From Nonomuraea deserti (GTDB lineage: Bacteria; Actinomycetota; Actinomycetes; Streptosporangiales; Streptosporangiaceae), in the NCBI RefSeq assembly GCF_004348685.1, contig NZ_SMKO01000100.1, positions 1-33,410 of the forward strand: a DNA stretch of 33,410 bases. The letters run 5' to 3'. A program made the position numbers and the translations under genes. The notes beneath the pieces are model-generated. The model was not told the DNA's origin. It saw only the letters and a list, made by a program, of their open reading frames with translations, and made no database searches. The number at the start of each line of letters is the position of its first letter. The stretch's first letter is position 1. Shown in pieces: positions 1 through 8,338 of the stretch.

Positions 1-3000
1 GGGCGGGGGAAGGGGACGGCACCGGCACGGCCGGGTCGTCCTTGCCCTTGCCCTTGTCGGCGTCCTTGCCCGCGCGGGCCGCCGGCACCGACGGCTTCGG
101 CTTGGGGCCCGGAGCGGGCTTCGGCTTGGGCGCCGGCGCCTTCGCCTCCCCACCGGCCTCCCCGGCCTCCCCGGCCGTGGCTGCGGTCTCGGTCTCCGGG
201 GTGGGGGACTGAGCGCTCGACGGACGAGCATCCGCCGCTCCCGATCCCTCGGCCTCCGCCTGGGCGTCGGCCTCAGCATCCGCCTGGGCCTCTGCTTGAG
301 CCTGCGTTTGGGTGTCGGCCTCGGCTTCTGCTCGATGGTGCGCTTGGGTGTCGGCCTGAGCCTCCGTCTGGGCCTGCGCCTGGGCTTCTGCTTGGGTGTC
401 GGCCTGGGCTTCCGGCTGGGCGTGCGCTTGGGTGTCGGCCTGAGCCTCCGCTTGGGCCTGCGCCTGGGTCTCTGCTTGGGTGCCGGCCGGGGCTTCCGCC
501 TGGGGGGCGGTGGCTTCAGCGGCGGTGGTCGTGGCGTCTCCGCTGCCGGGCGTCTCCGTCTCGGCGATCTCTGGCCCCTTGGCATCCGAGCTCGTGGCCT
601 CGGTCGTGCCGGGCGTCGCGGCCGTGCCGGCGTCTGATGGTGTGGCAGCGGTGGTGGCGCCGGAGGTCGTGGCCTCCGTGGTGCCGGGCGGCTCGGCTGC
701 TGTGGTGCCGGGCGTCTCGGCCTCCGTCCTTGCCTCCGCCCCGGCTTCCGTGGTGTCGGAGGACTCCGTGTCCGAGCCGCGGGGTGTCACGGCCGGAGCT
801 TCGGCAGGCTCCGCGGCGGCAGTCCTGTCCGCGGAGGCCGTGTCCGTGGCGGCTGTCGGGTCCGTGGCGGTCGTAGCGGACGTCGTGTCCGCGCCGGACA
901 GTGCCGTTCCGGCAGCGGAATGAGCCGTCTCTGCGGCGGCGGACGGTGTTGTGGTCGTCTCCGCCGCGGTGCTCGGCCGGGCCGCATCCTCGGTGGTGGC
1001 CGATTTGTCGGAGCCGGCGGACGGTGAAGGCGTGGAGCCGGGCTGCATCGCGGAGATCGGATCCGTCGCGGTGCTCGGCGGGGACGCCGGCTCGGTGACC
1101 TGCTCTGGCGCGAAGGCGGGCGTGACGGCCCTGTCCTGGGAGGAAGCCGACTCCGTGGGTCGGCTGGCAACCGTTGTCTCGCTGGGCTGGGCAGCAGCCG
1201 CCGTCTCCGCCCCCTGAACCGGAGTCGCCGTCTCCGCTGGCTGAACCGCCGCTTCTCGGGTGGCCGCCTCCAGGGAGGTTCCGGTCTCGACGGAGACAAC
1301 CGTCTCCGCGGAGGGCCGGGTCTCTGTAACAGGCTGGGCGGACGGTGCCGATTGCCGGGTCGGCTGGGCGACGGTTTCGGGGTGGGGCCGGTCCTGGGGC
1401 TCGGCGGGCTGTGTCGGCGTCGACGGGTGGGCGGCCTGGGGGGTGGCGGCCGCCGGCCGGGCCTGGACGGCGGGCTGGTCCTGAGCGACGTGGCGCTCCT
1501 GGGCGGCGGGCTCGTCCTGGGTGAGTGGCTGGGCCGTCGCCTCTTCGGCGACCGTGGCCGGAGCCTGGTGCGGGTGCGGGTGCGGGGACGCCGGTGGCGG
1601 CGTGGCAGGGGTGGGCGCGGCGGGTGCGTAGATGGCGTCGGTGCCACGCTCGCCCGCGCGCCCGGGACCGAAGTCGGGCAGCCACGTCGAAGACCCGCCG
1701 CGGCGGGACGAGGTGTCGCCGGGGCGGGTGTGGCCGGTCTCATGAACGGGTGGTTCGGGACGGAAGGGTTCGCGAGACGGAGGCTCCTGGCGATGGCCGG
1801 GATCCTGCGACGGTGGGTGGCCGGGCTCGCGCGAGGGCTCCTGCCGGGTGTCCGCCTGCCCGGCGGGGTCGTGGCCGAAGGCGGACTCGCGCGAGGGTGG
1901 GGCCTGGCGGTGGCCGGGCTCGTATGACGGGTCGTGCCGATGGGTCGTCTCGCCGGACGGATCGTGGCGGGAGGAGGGGTCGGCGGTGTCGAAGGACGTC
2001 TCCCACGCCGGGGCGGACTCGCGCGGAGGAGCGGCCCGGTCGAAGGGCGTCCCGCGCGAGGACGCTTCACGGGACGTGGCATCGCGCGAGGTCATCTCAC
2101 GGGATGGCGCCTCACGGGAGGCGGCATCGCGCGAGGGTGTCTCGCGGGACGGCGGCTCACGGTACGCACCATCGCGCGAGGTCATCTCGCGGGAAGGCGT
2201 CTCGCGGTACGCGGCATCGCGGGACGGCGTCCCACGGGAAGGCGGCTCCGGAGGCCGCGCGTACGCCGTCTCGGACGACCTCGGCGGCGGGTTGTAGCCG
2301 ACCGCGGGCTCCTCCGGCTCGCGCCGCGAGACCGGGGGGAACGGCAGCGCGTCGGAGGACAGCGGCGGCACCGGCTGCAGCTTGGCCACCCGGGGCGCGA
2401 ACGGCGTCACCGTGGTGTCCTCCACCACGGGAGGCTCGGGGTCGAAGTCGGCGGAGGACAGGCGCAGGGCCTCGTCGTCGTGGGGGGTCACGTGGCGCTT
2501 GCGCGGGTCGAAGAGCCACTCGGCGTGACGGGTGTGACCGTTCCACACGTAGCCGAGCTTGACCCGCCACAGGCCGTCGTCGCGTTTGGCGGAATCCCAG
2601 TCGATCTCGTCGGTGGGCACGCCGCGCCTGGTCAGGCGCTCGGCGACGAGGTCGCCGAGGGTCGGGCCAGGCGAGGACTCGCCGGGCATGCGTACGGACA
2701 CCCGCTGCGCCTGCTGGGCGACGTATTCGCGCTCCTGCAGCACCGGCCCCTCGAACCAGCGGACTCGCTCGACCGGGATCCCGGCGGTCGCGGCTATCTC
2801 CTCCGCCGTCTCTCCGGCGCGGATGCGGGCCTGGATCTCCTTGGGGCGCAACGGACTCTCCACTTCGATCTCGTACTGGCCGAGACGGGAGAAGTTGCCG
2901 CGGACGGCAGCACGGAGCCGGTCGTCCACGGGAAGCGTGAAGCGCGTACCCCGCCCGGCAGTAGCCAGCACGAGATAGGTGCCGTCCTCACTCACCGCGA

Positions 3001-3019
3001 CGAGTCGGAGCTCCTGCAT
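1..3019 (-). CDS. sepH: Septation protein SepH (DUF3071), very long, 3' end outside window
   Basis: SepH is a conserved actinobacterial division protein that binds FtsZ and tunes its assembly. The frame is open from ATG at 3019 (AAAGGA upstream) to the left edge, about 1006 codons without a stop. Residues 1-165 form the DUF3071 domain (starts MQELRLVAVSEDGTYLVL); residues about 60-92 hold the helix-turn-helix-like segment (IQARIRAGETAEEIA then GIPVERVRWFEGP). After residue 200 the chain becomes low-complexity: SR[E/D] repeats (about 260-332), a Pro/His/Gln/Ala/Thr/Glu-rich stretch (about 340-840), AQADTQAEAQ-type repeats (about 844-922), then Lys-Gly repeats near 987. Characterised SepH proteins are about 300-350 residues, so at least 650 residues are extra. 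The conserved C-terminal end of the family would lie beyond the edge. Identity is firm from the N-terminus; the role of the tail is unknown. Confidence 0.93.
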   Translation of the reverse strand, partial: MQELRLVAVSEDGTYLVLATAGRGTRFTLPVDDRLRAAVRGNFSRLGQYEIEVESPLRPKEIQARIRAGETAEEIAATAGIPVERVRWFEGPVLQEREYVAQQAQRVSVRMPGESSPGPTLGDLVAERLTRRGVPTDEIDWDSAKRDDGLWRVKLGYVWNGHTRHAEWLFDPRKRHVTPHDDEALRLSSADFDPEPPVVEDTTVTPFAPRVAKLQPVPPLSSDALPFPPVSRREPEEPAVGYNPPPRSSETAYARPPEPPSRGTPSRDAAYRETPSREMTSRDGAYREPPSRETPSRDAASREAPSREMTSRDATSREASSRGTPFDRAAPPRESAPAWETSFDTADPSSRHDPSGETTHRHDPSYEPGHRQAPPSRESAFGHDPAGQADTRQEPSREPGHPPSQDPGHRQEPPSREPFRPEPPVHETGHTRPGDTSSRRGGSSTWLPDFGPGRAGERGTDAIYAPAAPTPATPPPASPHPHPHQAPATVAEEATAQPLTQDEPAAQERHVAQDQPAVQARPAAATPQAAHPSTPTQPAEPQDRPHPETVAQPTRQSAPSAQPVTETRPSAETVVSVETGTSLEAATREAAVQPAETATPVQGAETAAAAQPSETTVASRPTESASSQDRAVTPAFAPEQVTEPASPPSTATDPISAMQPGSTPSPSAGSDKSATTEDAARPSTAAETTTTPSAAAETAHSAAGTALSGADTTSATTATDPTAATDTASADRTAAAEPAEAPAVTPRGSDTESSDTTEAGAEARTEAETPGTTAAEPPGTTEATTSGATTAATPSDAGTAATPGTTEATSSDAKGPEIAETETPGSGDATTTAAEATAPQAEAPAGTQAETQAQAQAEAQADTQAHAQPEAQADTQAEAQAQAQTEAQADTQAHHRAEAEADTQTQAQAEAQADAEADAQAEAEGSGAADARPSSAQSPTPETETAATAGEAGEAGGEAKAPAPKPKPAPGPKPKPSVPAARAGKDADKGKGKDDPAVPVPSPSPA
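308..475 (-). repeat. 84-bp tandem duplication in the SepH tail
   Basis: Two adjacent 84-bp copies, 308-391 and 392-475, are about 90% alike. The anchor ttgggtgtcggcc recurs at 308, 344, 392, 428 and (as ttgggtgccggcc) 476, spaced 36, 48, 36 and 48 bp. A weaker copy lies at about 255-307. On the minus strand each copy adds 28 in-frame residues of the AQADTQAEAQ type. Confidence 0.85.
2022..2244 (-). repeat. SR[E/D] protein-level repeat zone in the SepH tail
   Basis: On the coding (minus) strand this stretch encodes about 75 residues built from tetrapeptide-like units such as PSRE, TSRD, ASRE and AYRE, for example PSREMTSRDG and ASREAPSREM. The DNA shows matching short repeats (tcgcgcgaggtcatctc and variants). 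It alternates Arg with Glu/Asp and is rich in Ser/Thr, so it is probably disordered and could be phosphorylated. Confidence 0.8.
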
Positions 3020-3145
3020 GCGAGTCCTTTCGTCAGCGTCGCCATTCTTCCCCCGGACCCTTGAGTCTCTCGCGTGTGCCGGTTGCCTGCCAGCACCGTA
3101 CCCGGCATGTCCGAACATCGCCTTCCTGGGATAGTCCCGAGGCGA

Positions 3146-3161
3146 TGTGACGCCGGTCACA
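3146..3161. promoter_or_regulatory. CRP/GlxR-type palindrome upstream of sepH
   Basis: TGTGACGCCGGTCACA fits the CRP-family consensus TGTGA-N6-TCACA exactly and is a perfect palindrome. It sits about 127 bp upstream of the sepH start and just past the stop of the subtilase-like gene, in non-coding sequence. A cAMP-receptor-like regulator acting on sepH is an inference. Confidence 0.6.
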
Positions 3162-3179
3162 TTCGTGGAATCCATCCCT

Positions 3180-4127
3180 CTAGAACCCGCCGTCGCGCAT
3201 GAGGAGGTTAGAGGCCCTTGAGGGATTCTGGCGAATCTCGCCGCGCGCCGGAGCGCACTTGAGCCAAGAGGCCACAACGGACGGGTGGGCGGCCGGATGG
3301 ACGTGCAGGTGCAGGGCGGCGGCGCCGGCGATGTACGGAGCGTAGGCGGAATACGCGACTCCGGCCTTGGTGACCTGACAGGTCCGGGAATGCGCTGTTC
3401 CGACGACGAACACACCCGATCGCACCAGAGCGCGTACGGCGGCGCCGAGGGCGGGGGAGTCGGCGCCGTCGATGGACAGGTTCGCGACGGAGGGGCCGCG
3501 GGCGTGCCTGCGGATCCAGTCGAGCCCCGCCAGCGCGTCGGCCAGCGTGCCCGAGCCGCCGCAGCCGAGCACGCGTACCGAGGCGATGCGGGCCTTGGGG
3601 GCGACGGCGTGGACGCGGCCCGCGGTGCGGGTGCCGTTGCCGGCGCAGTCGTGCCCGGTGCCGCCGGTGGCGTCGAAGGCCCGCCAGGTCCGGTCGCCGA
3701 ACTCGGGCCGTCCGGGGTCGAGGCCGCTGTCCACGACGTACACGGTGGTGCCCGCGCCGGTGGCCTGGCCGGGCGGTGGAGGATCGGCTCTCCTGCTCGT
3801 CATGGGGTGGATCTGCCGGTCGGCCTCGATCGCGCGTACCCGCGGGTCGGTCCGGAGCTCGGCCAGTTCAGCGGCCGTGAGGAAGGTGGCGAATCCCGGC
3901 AGCGCCGCGGTGTAGTAACGGCGTACCCGCCATCGCGCCTCGCCGACGAGGTCGCGGGCGGCGCCTCGGCCGCGGGCGGTGACGATGTAGGGCCGGACGG
4001 GTTCGGTCACGGCGGGGCGCAGGGCGGTTCCTGAGGCGGGCGTCATGGCCAGCGGGATGGCGGTCGCGGCGGCCGTGGCCACGGCCGCGGCGAGGTAAAC
4101 GGAGGGCAGGCCGAGTCGTCGGGGCAC
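3180..4127 (-). CDS. Secreted subtilisin-fold (S8) protein, probably a catalytically dead pseudoprotease
   Basis: 315 residues from GTG at 4127; an in-frame TAG two codons upstream rules out a longer start, and no clear Shine-Dalgarno is visible. Residues 1-33 look like a signal peptide (Arg pair, then an Ala/Val/Leu core). Residues about 46-108 resemble the I9 propeptide (YIVTARGRG...FATFLTAAEL...VRAIEADR). The S8 fold follows, with the Asp motif intact (YVVDSGLD, D133) and a recognisable C-terminal end. The His motif GHGTH reads GNGTR (N164 in place of His), the oxyanion-hole AAGN reads GTAH, the loop before the Ser motif is about 50 residues too short, and GTSMATPH is replaced by AYSAYAPY (Ser260 may align with the nucleophile). 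The pattern suggests a degenerate non-enzymatic protein or a decaying gene. It lies 160 bp upstream of sepH on the same strand. Confidence 0.85.
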   Translation of the reverse strand: MPRRLGLPSVYLAAAVATAAATAIPLAMTPASGTALRPAVTEPVRPYIVTARGRGAARDLVGEARWRVRRYYTAALPGFATFLTAAELAELRTDPRVRAIEADRQIHPMTSRRADPPPPGQATGAGTTVYVVDSGLDPGRPEFGDRTWRAFDATGGTGHDCAGNGTRTAGRVHAVAPKARIASVRVLGCGGSGTLADALAGLDWIRRHARGPSVANLSIDGADSPALGAAVRALVRSGVFVVGTAHSRTCQVTKAGVAYSAYAPYIAGAAALHLHVHPAAHPSVVASWLKCAPARGEIRQNPSRASNLLMRDGGF

Positions 4128-4238
4128 GAGCTACGAGGTTGCCTGTCGCGCACGTCACAAGAACATCAGGACACGCCGTCGCGTCTATTCCCGGGAAAGT
4201 TTTTACCGAACAACGATACGAGGGGACTGATCCGGGGG

Positions 4239-5054
4239 ATGAGCGGCGAGCAGCGGACTTTCGAGCTGACCGTCCCACAGACCATGGGGAGCGCCCTGGC
4301 CGCGGTGACCGCGGCCGTGGCCGCCTCCTATCTCGGCGTCGCAGGGACAGTGATCGGCGCCGCGGTCGTCAGCGTGGCCAGCACGATCGCGGGCGCCGTC
4401 TACACGCACTATCTCGCGCGTACGTCGGACCGGGTCAGGCAGCGCGCACTGGTCGGGCGGAAAGCCGAGGGCGAGCCCGCGGGAGACGGGTTCGCCGAGC
4501 ACGAGCTCGCGGGAGAGGCGGGCGATGAGGGGTCGACGCTCGTCATGCCGGCCGTCGGGCGGGCCTGGCGCCTGCCGTCGTGGACGCGGTTAGGGGCGGC
4601 CGCGGCCGTGGTGTTCGCCCTCAGCATGGGCGGCATCCTGGTCTATCAGGCGGTGACCCGGCAGACGGTGCACGAGCAGGTCACCGGCCGGCACCCGAAG
4701 GGCGCGGACGAACGCCACGCGCCGGTCGACCAGCGGGAGGAGGAGCGGCCCACCCGGGAGGAGCCCGAGTACGCGCGCGGCCCGGTGACCCGCGAGCCCG
4801 CCACGCCGACGCCGACGCCGACGCCCACGAGGACGCCGTCCCGGCGGCCGGTGCCCACGAAGACGGTCACGGTGCAGCCGTCCCGCACCGCCTCCACCAC
4901 CAAGCCGCCCGCGGTGGACGACCAGCCCGGCGAGGAGCCGCCGTCCGACGAGCCGCCGCTGACTCCGCCGGCGCTCGAAGAGGGCCCCGAACGCCCCGAT
5001 CAGGCCGACCAGGTGGACACGCCCTCCGGCTATCCGAGCACGACGTCCAAATAG
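4239..5054 (+). CDS. Uncharacterised membrane protein with Pro/Thr-rich C-terminus
   Basis: 271 residues from ATG at 4239, with AGGGGA about 12 bases upstream. Residues about 15-58 form a long Ala/Val/Gly-rich hydrophobic region (one or two helices) with no charges. A charged linker and a second membrane helix at about 117-139 (LGAAAAVVFALSMGGILVYQ) follow. The rest is hydrophilic and low-complexity, with a PTPTPTPTRTPSRRP run and a Pro/Glu-rich end. I recognise no family. The layout suggests a membrane anchor carrying a disordered tail. It diverges from the subtilase-like gene, and its last 25 bp overlap the convergent oxidase gene. Confidence 0.8.
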   Translation: MSGEQRTFELTVPQTMGSALAAVTAAVAASYLGVAGTVIGAAVVSVASTIAGAVYTHYLARTSDRVRQRALVGRKAEGEPAGDGFAEHELAGEAGDEGSTLVMPAVGRAWRLPSWTRLGAAAAVVFALSMGGILVYQAVTRQTVHEQVTGRHPKGADERHAPVDQREEERPTREEPEYARGPVTREPATPTPTPTPTRTPSRRPVPTKTVTVQPSRTASTTKPPAVDDQPGEEPPSDEPPLTPPALEEGPERPDQADQVDTPSGYPSTTSK

Positions 5055-6307
5055 GCGTTGGTGAACAGGCGCCGCGGGTCGAGCCGGTCGCGCAGCGCCT
5101 GGAAGTCCGCGAAGCGGGGGTAAGTCCCGGACAGGGAGGCGGCGTCCCTGGTGTGCAGCTTGCCCCAGTGCGGCCGCCCGTCCAGCCGGGTCATGATCTC
5201 CTCGACGCCCGCGAAGTACGCCGGGTTGGGCGTCGGACGGTAGACGTGGCAGGCGACGTACGCCGACGGGCGGCCGTACGCGGTGGACAGCCAGGCGTCG
5301 CTGGGCGGCGTGACCCGCACCTCCACCGGGAAAGTGATCATCCAGTCCATGCGCTCGACGAGGTCCCGTGTCTCGCGCAGGGCCTGGGCCAGGCGCTCGC
5401 GGGGCACCGCGTACTCCATCTCGAGGAAGCGCACGTCGCGCCGAGCGGTGAAGATCTTGTACGACGCGTCCACCGACTCCGAGTCTCCCAGGACGGCCGC
5501 GCTGACCTCGTTGATCCGCGGGATCAGACGGGGGGCACGGGCTCCGAGCGCGCAGGCCGCGCCGAAGACGGTGTTCTCCAGGAACACGTTGTCCAGCCAC
5601 CACTTGACGGCGCCGGGCGGCCGGGCCGGGCCCGCGTCTCTGTTGCCCGTCTTGACCAGGCAGGCGTCGGTGTGCGGCAGCCAGAAGAAGTCGAGGTGCT
5701 CGTTCGCGGAGGTGAGCGCGTCGAGCGAGCCGAGGATCTCGCTGAGCGGCAGCTTCCGCCGCCGGTGGCGCAGCAGGAACGCGGGCTCCACCCGGAACGT
5801 CACGGCGGTCAGCACCCCGAGGGCGCCCAGCCCCACCCTGGCGGCGTCGAACAGGTCGTCGCCGGGGGAGACGGTCGCCACCGAGCCGTCGGCGAGCACC
5901 AGCTCCAGCTCGGTGACCTGGTCGGCGAGCCCGCCGCTGTCACGTCCCGTGCCGTGGGTGCCGGTCTGGATGGCGCCCGCGACGGTCTGCTCGGTGATGT
6001 CGCCCATGTTCGCCAGGGCCAGGCCGCGCTCGTCGAGCAGCTCGTTCAGCACCCGCAGCGGCGTGCCCGCCAGCACGGTGACGCGGCCGTCGGCGCATGA
6101 CCTGATCCCGGTCAGCGCGGCCGGGCGCAGCATGATGCCGTCGGTGAGGGCCACTCCGGTGAAGGAGTGGCCCGTGCCGACCATGCGGATCCGCCGCCCG
6201 GAGGCGGCGGCGTCACGCACCGCGCGTACGACGTCCGCGACGGACGCGGGCGTACGCATTTCCGCGGGGGTGCCCGACTGGTTGCGCGCCCAGTTCACGA
6301 AGGTCAC
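5030..6307 (-). CDS. FAD-linked sugar-lactone oxidase (D-arabinono/L-gulono-1,4-lactone oxidase family)
   Basis: Flavoprotein of the VAO/ALO group, which oxidises aldonolactones or alditols. The N-terminal FAD_binding_4 domain carries IRMVGTGHSFTG; His47 matches the residue that covalently holds FAD in related alditol and gulonolactone oxidases. The C-terminal ALO domain has HWGK followed by a typical end (YPRFADF..LRDRLDPRRLFTNAYL). The frame opens at GTG 6313, but GAAGGGG (6320-6314) abuts that codon and sits 6 bases before GTG 6307, so I prefer 6307 (425 residues). Closest in style to the mycobacterial L-gulono-1,4-lactone dehydrogenase; the true substrate cannot be read from sequence. It follows the deacetylase gene by 44 bp, probably in one transcript. 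Confidence 0.88.
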   Translation of the reverse strand: MTFVNWARNQSGTPAEMRTPASVADVVRAVRDAAASGRRIRMVGTGHSFTGVALTDGIMLRPAALTGIRSCADGRVTVLAGTPLRVLNELLDERGLALANMGDITEQTVAGAIQTGTHGTGRDSGGLADQVTELELVLADGSVATVSPGDDLFDAARVGLGALGVLTAVTFRVEPAFLLRHRRRKLPLSEILGSLDALTSANEHLDFFWLPHTDACLVKTGNRDAGPARPPGAVKWWLDNVFLENTVFGAACALGARAPRLIPRINEVSAAVLGDSESVDASYKIFTARRDVRFLEMEYAVPRERLAQALRETRDLVERMDWMITFPVEVRVTPPSDAWLSTAYGRPSAYVACHVYRPTPNPAYFAGVEEIMTRLDGRPHWGKLHTRDAASLSGTYPRFADFQALRDRLDPRRLFTNAYLDVVLG

Positions 6308-6351
6308 GAGCACCCCCTTCGGCGGCTCACCCGATCAGCTGCGGGCGAGGC

Positions 6352-7080
6352 TCACTTGTTCTCCCAGCCCGCGGGAACGGGATAGACGTCGCCGGGCTCC
6401 AGCTTCACGTCCTGGCCCTTGAGCACCTCGGACACCGTCACGAGGTGATAGCCCTTCTTCTGCAGCGACTTGACGATCGCCGGCATGGAGTCGACGGTCT
6501 GCTTCACCCAGTCGTGCATGAGGACGATGCTGCCCGGCTTGGCCACCTCCATGGACTTCTTCTTGATGGCGGTCGCGTTCTTGGAGCTCCAGTCCTCGTT
6601 GCCGCCGGTCCACAGGATGATCGGCATGCCGAACTCGACGGCCACGTCGGAGACCTGCAGGTCGACCATGCCGTACGGCGGCCGCAGCAGCTTGGGCTCG
6701 ACGCCCGCCGCCTTCTTCACCGCATCCTGGGTCTTCTTGATCTCGGCTCTGATGTCCCACTTCTCGACCGTGCGGAAGTCGGGGTGGGTGTAGCTGTGGT
6801 TGCCGAGCTCGTGGCCCTCGGCGACCATGCGCTTGACGTAGGAAGGTCGGCTCTTCACGTATTGGCCCTCAAGGAAGAACGTCGCCTTCACGTCGTACTT
6901 CTTGAGCGTGTCGAGCAGCTTGCCCGCGTACTTGCCCGGTCCGTCGTCGAAGGTCAGGGCGACGCACTTGACCTGCGAGCAGTCGACCTCCTTCTTGGGG
7001 GCCTGGGCCAGCGCGGGCGTCGGCGTGAGGGTGACGCAGACAGCCGCGATAGCTAGCAGTGAACTGATGTGTCGGGACAT
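6352..7080 (-). CDS. Secreted polysaccharide deacetylase (NodB/CE4)
   Basis: 242 residues from ATG at 7080, GGAAG upstream. The signal peptide ends at about ALA25 (core LLAIAAVCVTLTP). All five CE4 motifs are present: TFDDGP (catalytic base and metal Asp, D45/D46), NHSYTH (metal His95 and His99), RPPYG (133-137), a Trp/Asp region around NEDW, and LMHD (His189, Asp190). The complete active site predicts a metal-dependent de-N-acetylase acting outside the cell on peptidoglycan or another GlcNAc polymer. It is a compact single-domain member. Upstream neighbour of the lactone oxidase and downstream of the MFS gene on the same strand. Confidence 0.93.
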   Translation of the reverse strand: MSRHISSLLAIAAVCVTLTPTPALAQAPKKEVDCSQVKCVALTFDDGPGKYAGKLLDTLKKYDVKATFFLEGQYVKSRPSYVKRMVAEGHELGNHSYTHPDFRTVEKWDIRAEIKKTQDAVKKAAGVEPKLLRPPYGMVDLQVSDVAVEFGMPIILWTGGNEDWSSKNATAIKKKSMEVAKPGSIVLMHDWVKQTVDSMPAIVKSLQKKGYHLVTVSEVLKGQDVKLEPGDVYPVPAGWENK

Positions 7081-7135
7081 AACTCGTAGCTTCCAGTGTG
7101 ATGGGTGTTGCGAGGGATGTCCCGACGGTAGCGGA

Positions 7136-8338
7136 TCAGCTCTTCGCGGGTGAAGGAGCCTCGGGAATTCTCAGCAGACCCGAACCTGCGACTCCCACGA
7201 CCGCGGCCAGAGCCGCCGCCCCCAGGGCGAAGCCGTACGCGTTGGACGCGCCGTACGCCTCGGTGAGCCGCCCGCCCGCCCACGCGCCGATCGCCACGCC
7301 GAACCCGATGGAGGTCGAGATCCACGCCATGCCCTCGGTGAGCAGCGACGGCGGCACCAGCCTTTCGGTGAGCGAGAAGCCCGTGATGAGCGTCGGCGAG
7401 ATGGCGAAGCCGGCCAGGAACAGCGCGCCGGCCATGATCCACACATTGCCGATGAACATGATCGGCAGCAGGCCCACCACCAGCAGCCCGAGCGAGCGTA
7501 CGAACCGTCCGCGCAGCGAGATTCTCCAGTGCCGCGACCCGAACCACAGCGCCGACACCATCGACCCACCCGCGAACGCCCCGACCAGGAACCCCGCGGC
7601 CGCCTTCACCCCGTGCTCCTCCGCGAACGCCACCGTGATCAGGTCGACCGACCCGAACACCGCGCCCAGCCCCAGGTAGACGCAGGACAGCAGGGCGATG
7701 CCGGGGATCAGGATGGGCGTGCCCGACGACGACGCGAGCCGCTGCACGGGCGGCTGGGTGCGCCGCTGCGCCGCCAGCGCCAGGCTGCCGAAGAGCATGC
7801 AGAGCAGGGCCACGGTCAGCCCGGCGAACGGATTGACGCCCGTGGCGAGCATCGTGACGAGCACGGGACCCGTGACGAAGGTCACCTCGTCGACGACGGA
7901 CTCGAACGCGAACGCGGTGTGCAGCTTGCTGGAGCCGCCGTGGATCAACGACCAGCGGGCCCGCACCATCGAGCCGATGGACAGCGAGGTGGCCCCGACC
8001 AGCAGGCCCGCGACGTAGAGGGTCCAGTGGGGCAGTCCGTACCCGGCGCACAACATGAGAGCGGTCAGCGCGAGCGCGTTGACGAGGGCGAACGGCGGGA
8101 TCACCCGGTTCTGGCCGAACCTGTCGACGAGGCGGCCCGACAGGGGGGCGGCGATCGCGAACGACACGTTGGAGGTGGCGGCCACCGCGCCCGCGATGGC
8201 GTACGAGCCCGTCAGGGTCTGGACCAGCAGCACGACCCCGATGCCGAGCATCGACATCGGCATCCGGCCGATGAATCCCGCCAGCACGAACCCTGTGGTG
8301 CCGGGCCTTTCGAACAATCCCCGGTAAGGCCCGACCAC
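7136..8338 (-). CDS. MFS transporter
   Basis: 400 residues with about 12 hydrophobic segments. The loop between the second and third helices reads SGRLVDRFGQNRV, the usual MFS signature G-x-L-x-D-R-x-G-x-x-x. GTG at 8338 is preceded by AAGGGGG at a 7-base spacing, which fixes the start. The C-terminus is short and cytoplasmic (PEAPSPAKS). Substrate unknown; the overall look is of a drug or metabolite efflux permease. It is 55 bp upstream of the deacetylase and diverges from the transglycosylase gene. Confidence 0.88.
   Translation of the reverse strand: MVGPYRGLFERPGTTGFVLAGFIGRMPMSMLGIGVVLLVQTLTGSYAIAGAVAATSNVSFAIAAPLSGRLVDRFGQNRVIPPFALVNALALTALMLCAGYGLPHWTLYVAGLLVGATSLSIGSMVRARWSLIHGGSSKLHTAFAFESVVDEVTFVTGPVLVTMLATGVNPFAGLTVALLCMLFGSLALAAQRRTQPPVQRLASSSGTPILIPGIALLSCVYLGLGAVFGSVDLITVAFAEEHGVKAAAGFLVGAFAGGSMVSALWFGSRHWRISLRGRFVRSLGLLVVGLLPIMFIGNVWIMAGALFLAGFAISPTLITGFSLTERLVPPSLLTEGMAWISTSIGFGVAIGAWAGGRLTEAYGASNAYGFALGAAALAAVVGVAGSGLLRIPEAPSPAKS

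Noticed and set aside
516..2082. Overlapping long minus-strand frames of 389 and 431 codons in the sepH tail
   Set aside because: They lie in other frames of the same strand; only the frame continuous with the SepH N-terminus has a start with a ribosome site and recognisable domain.
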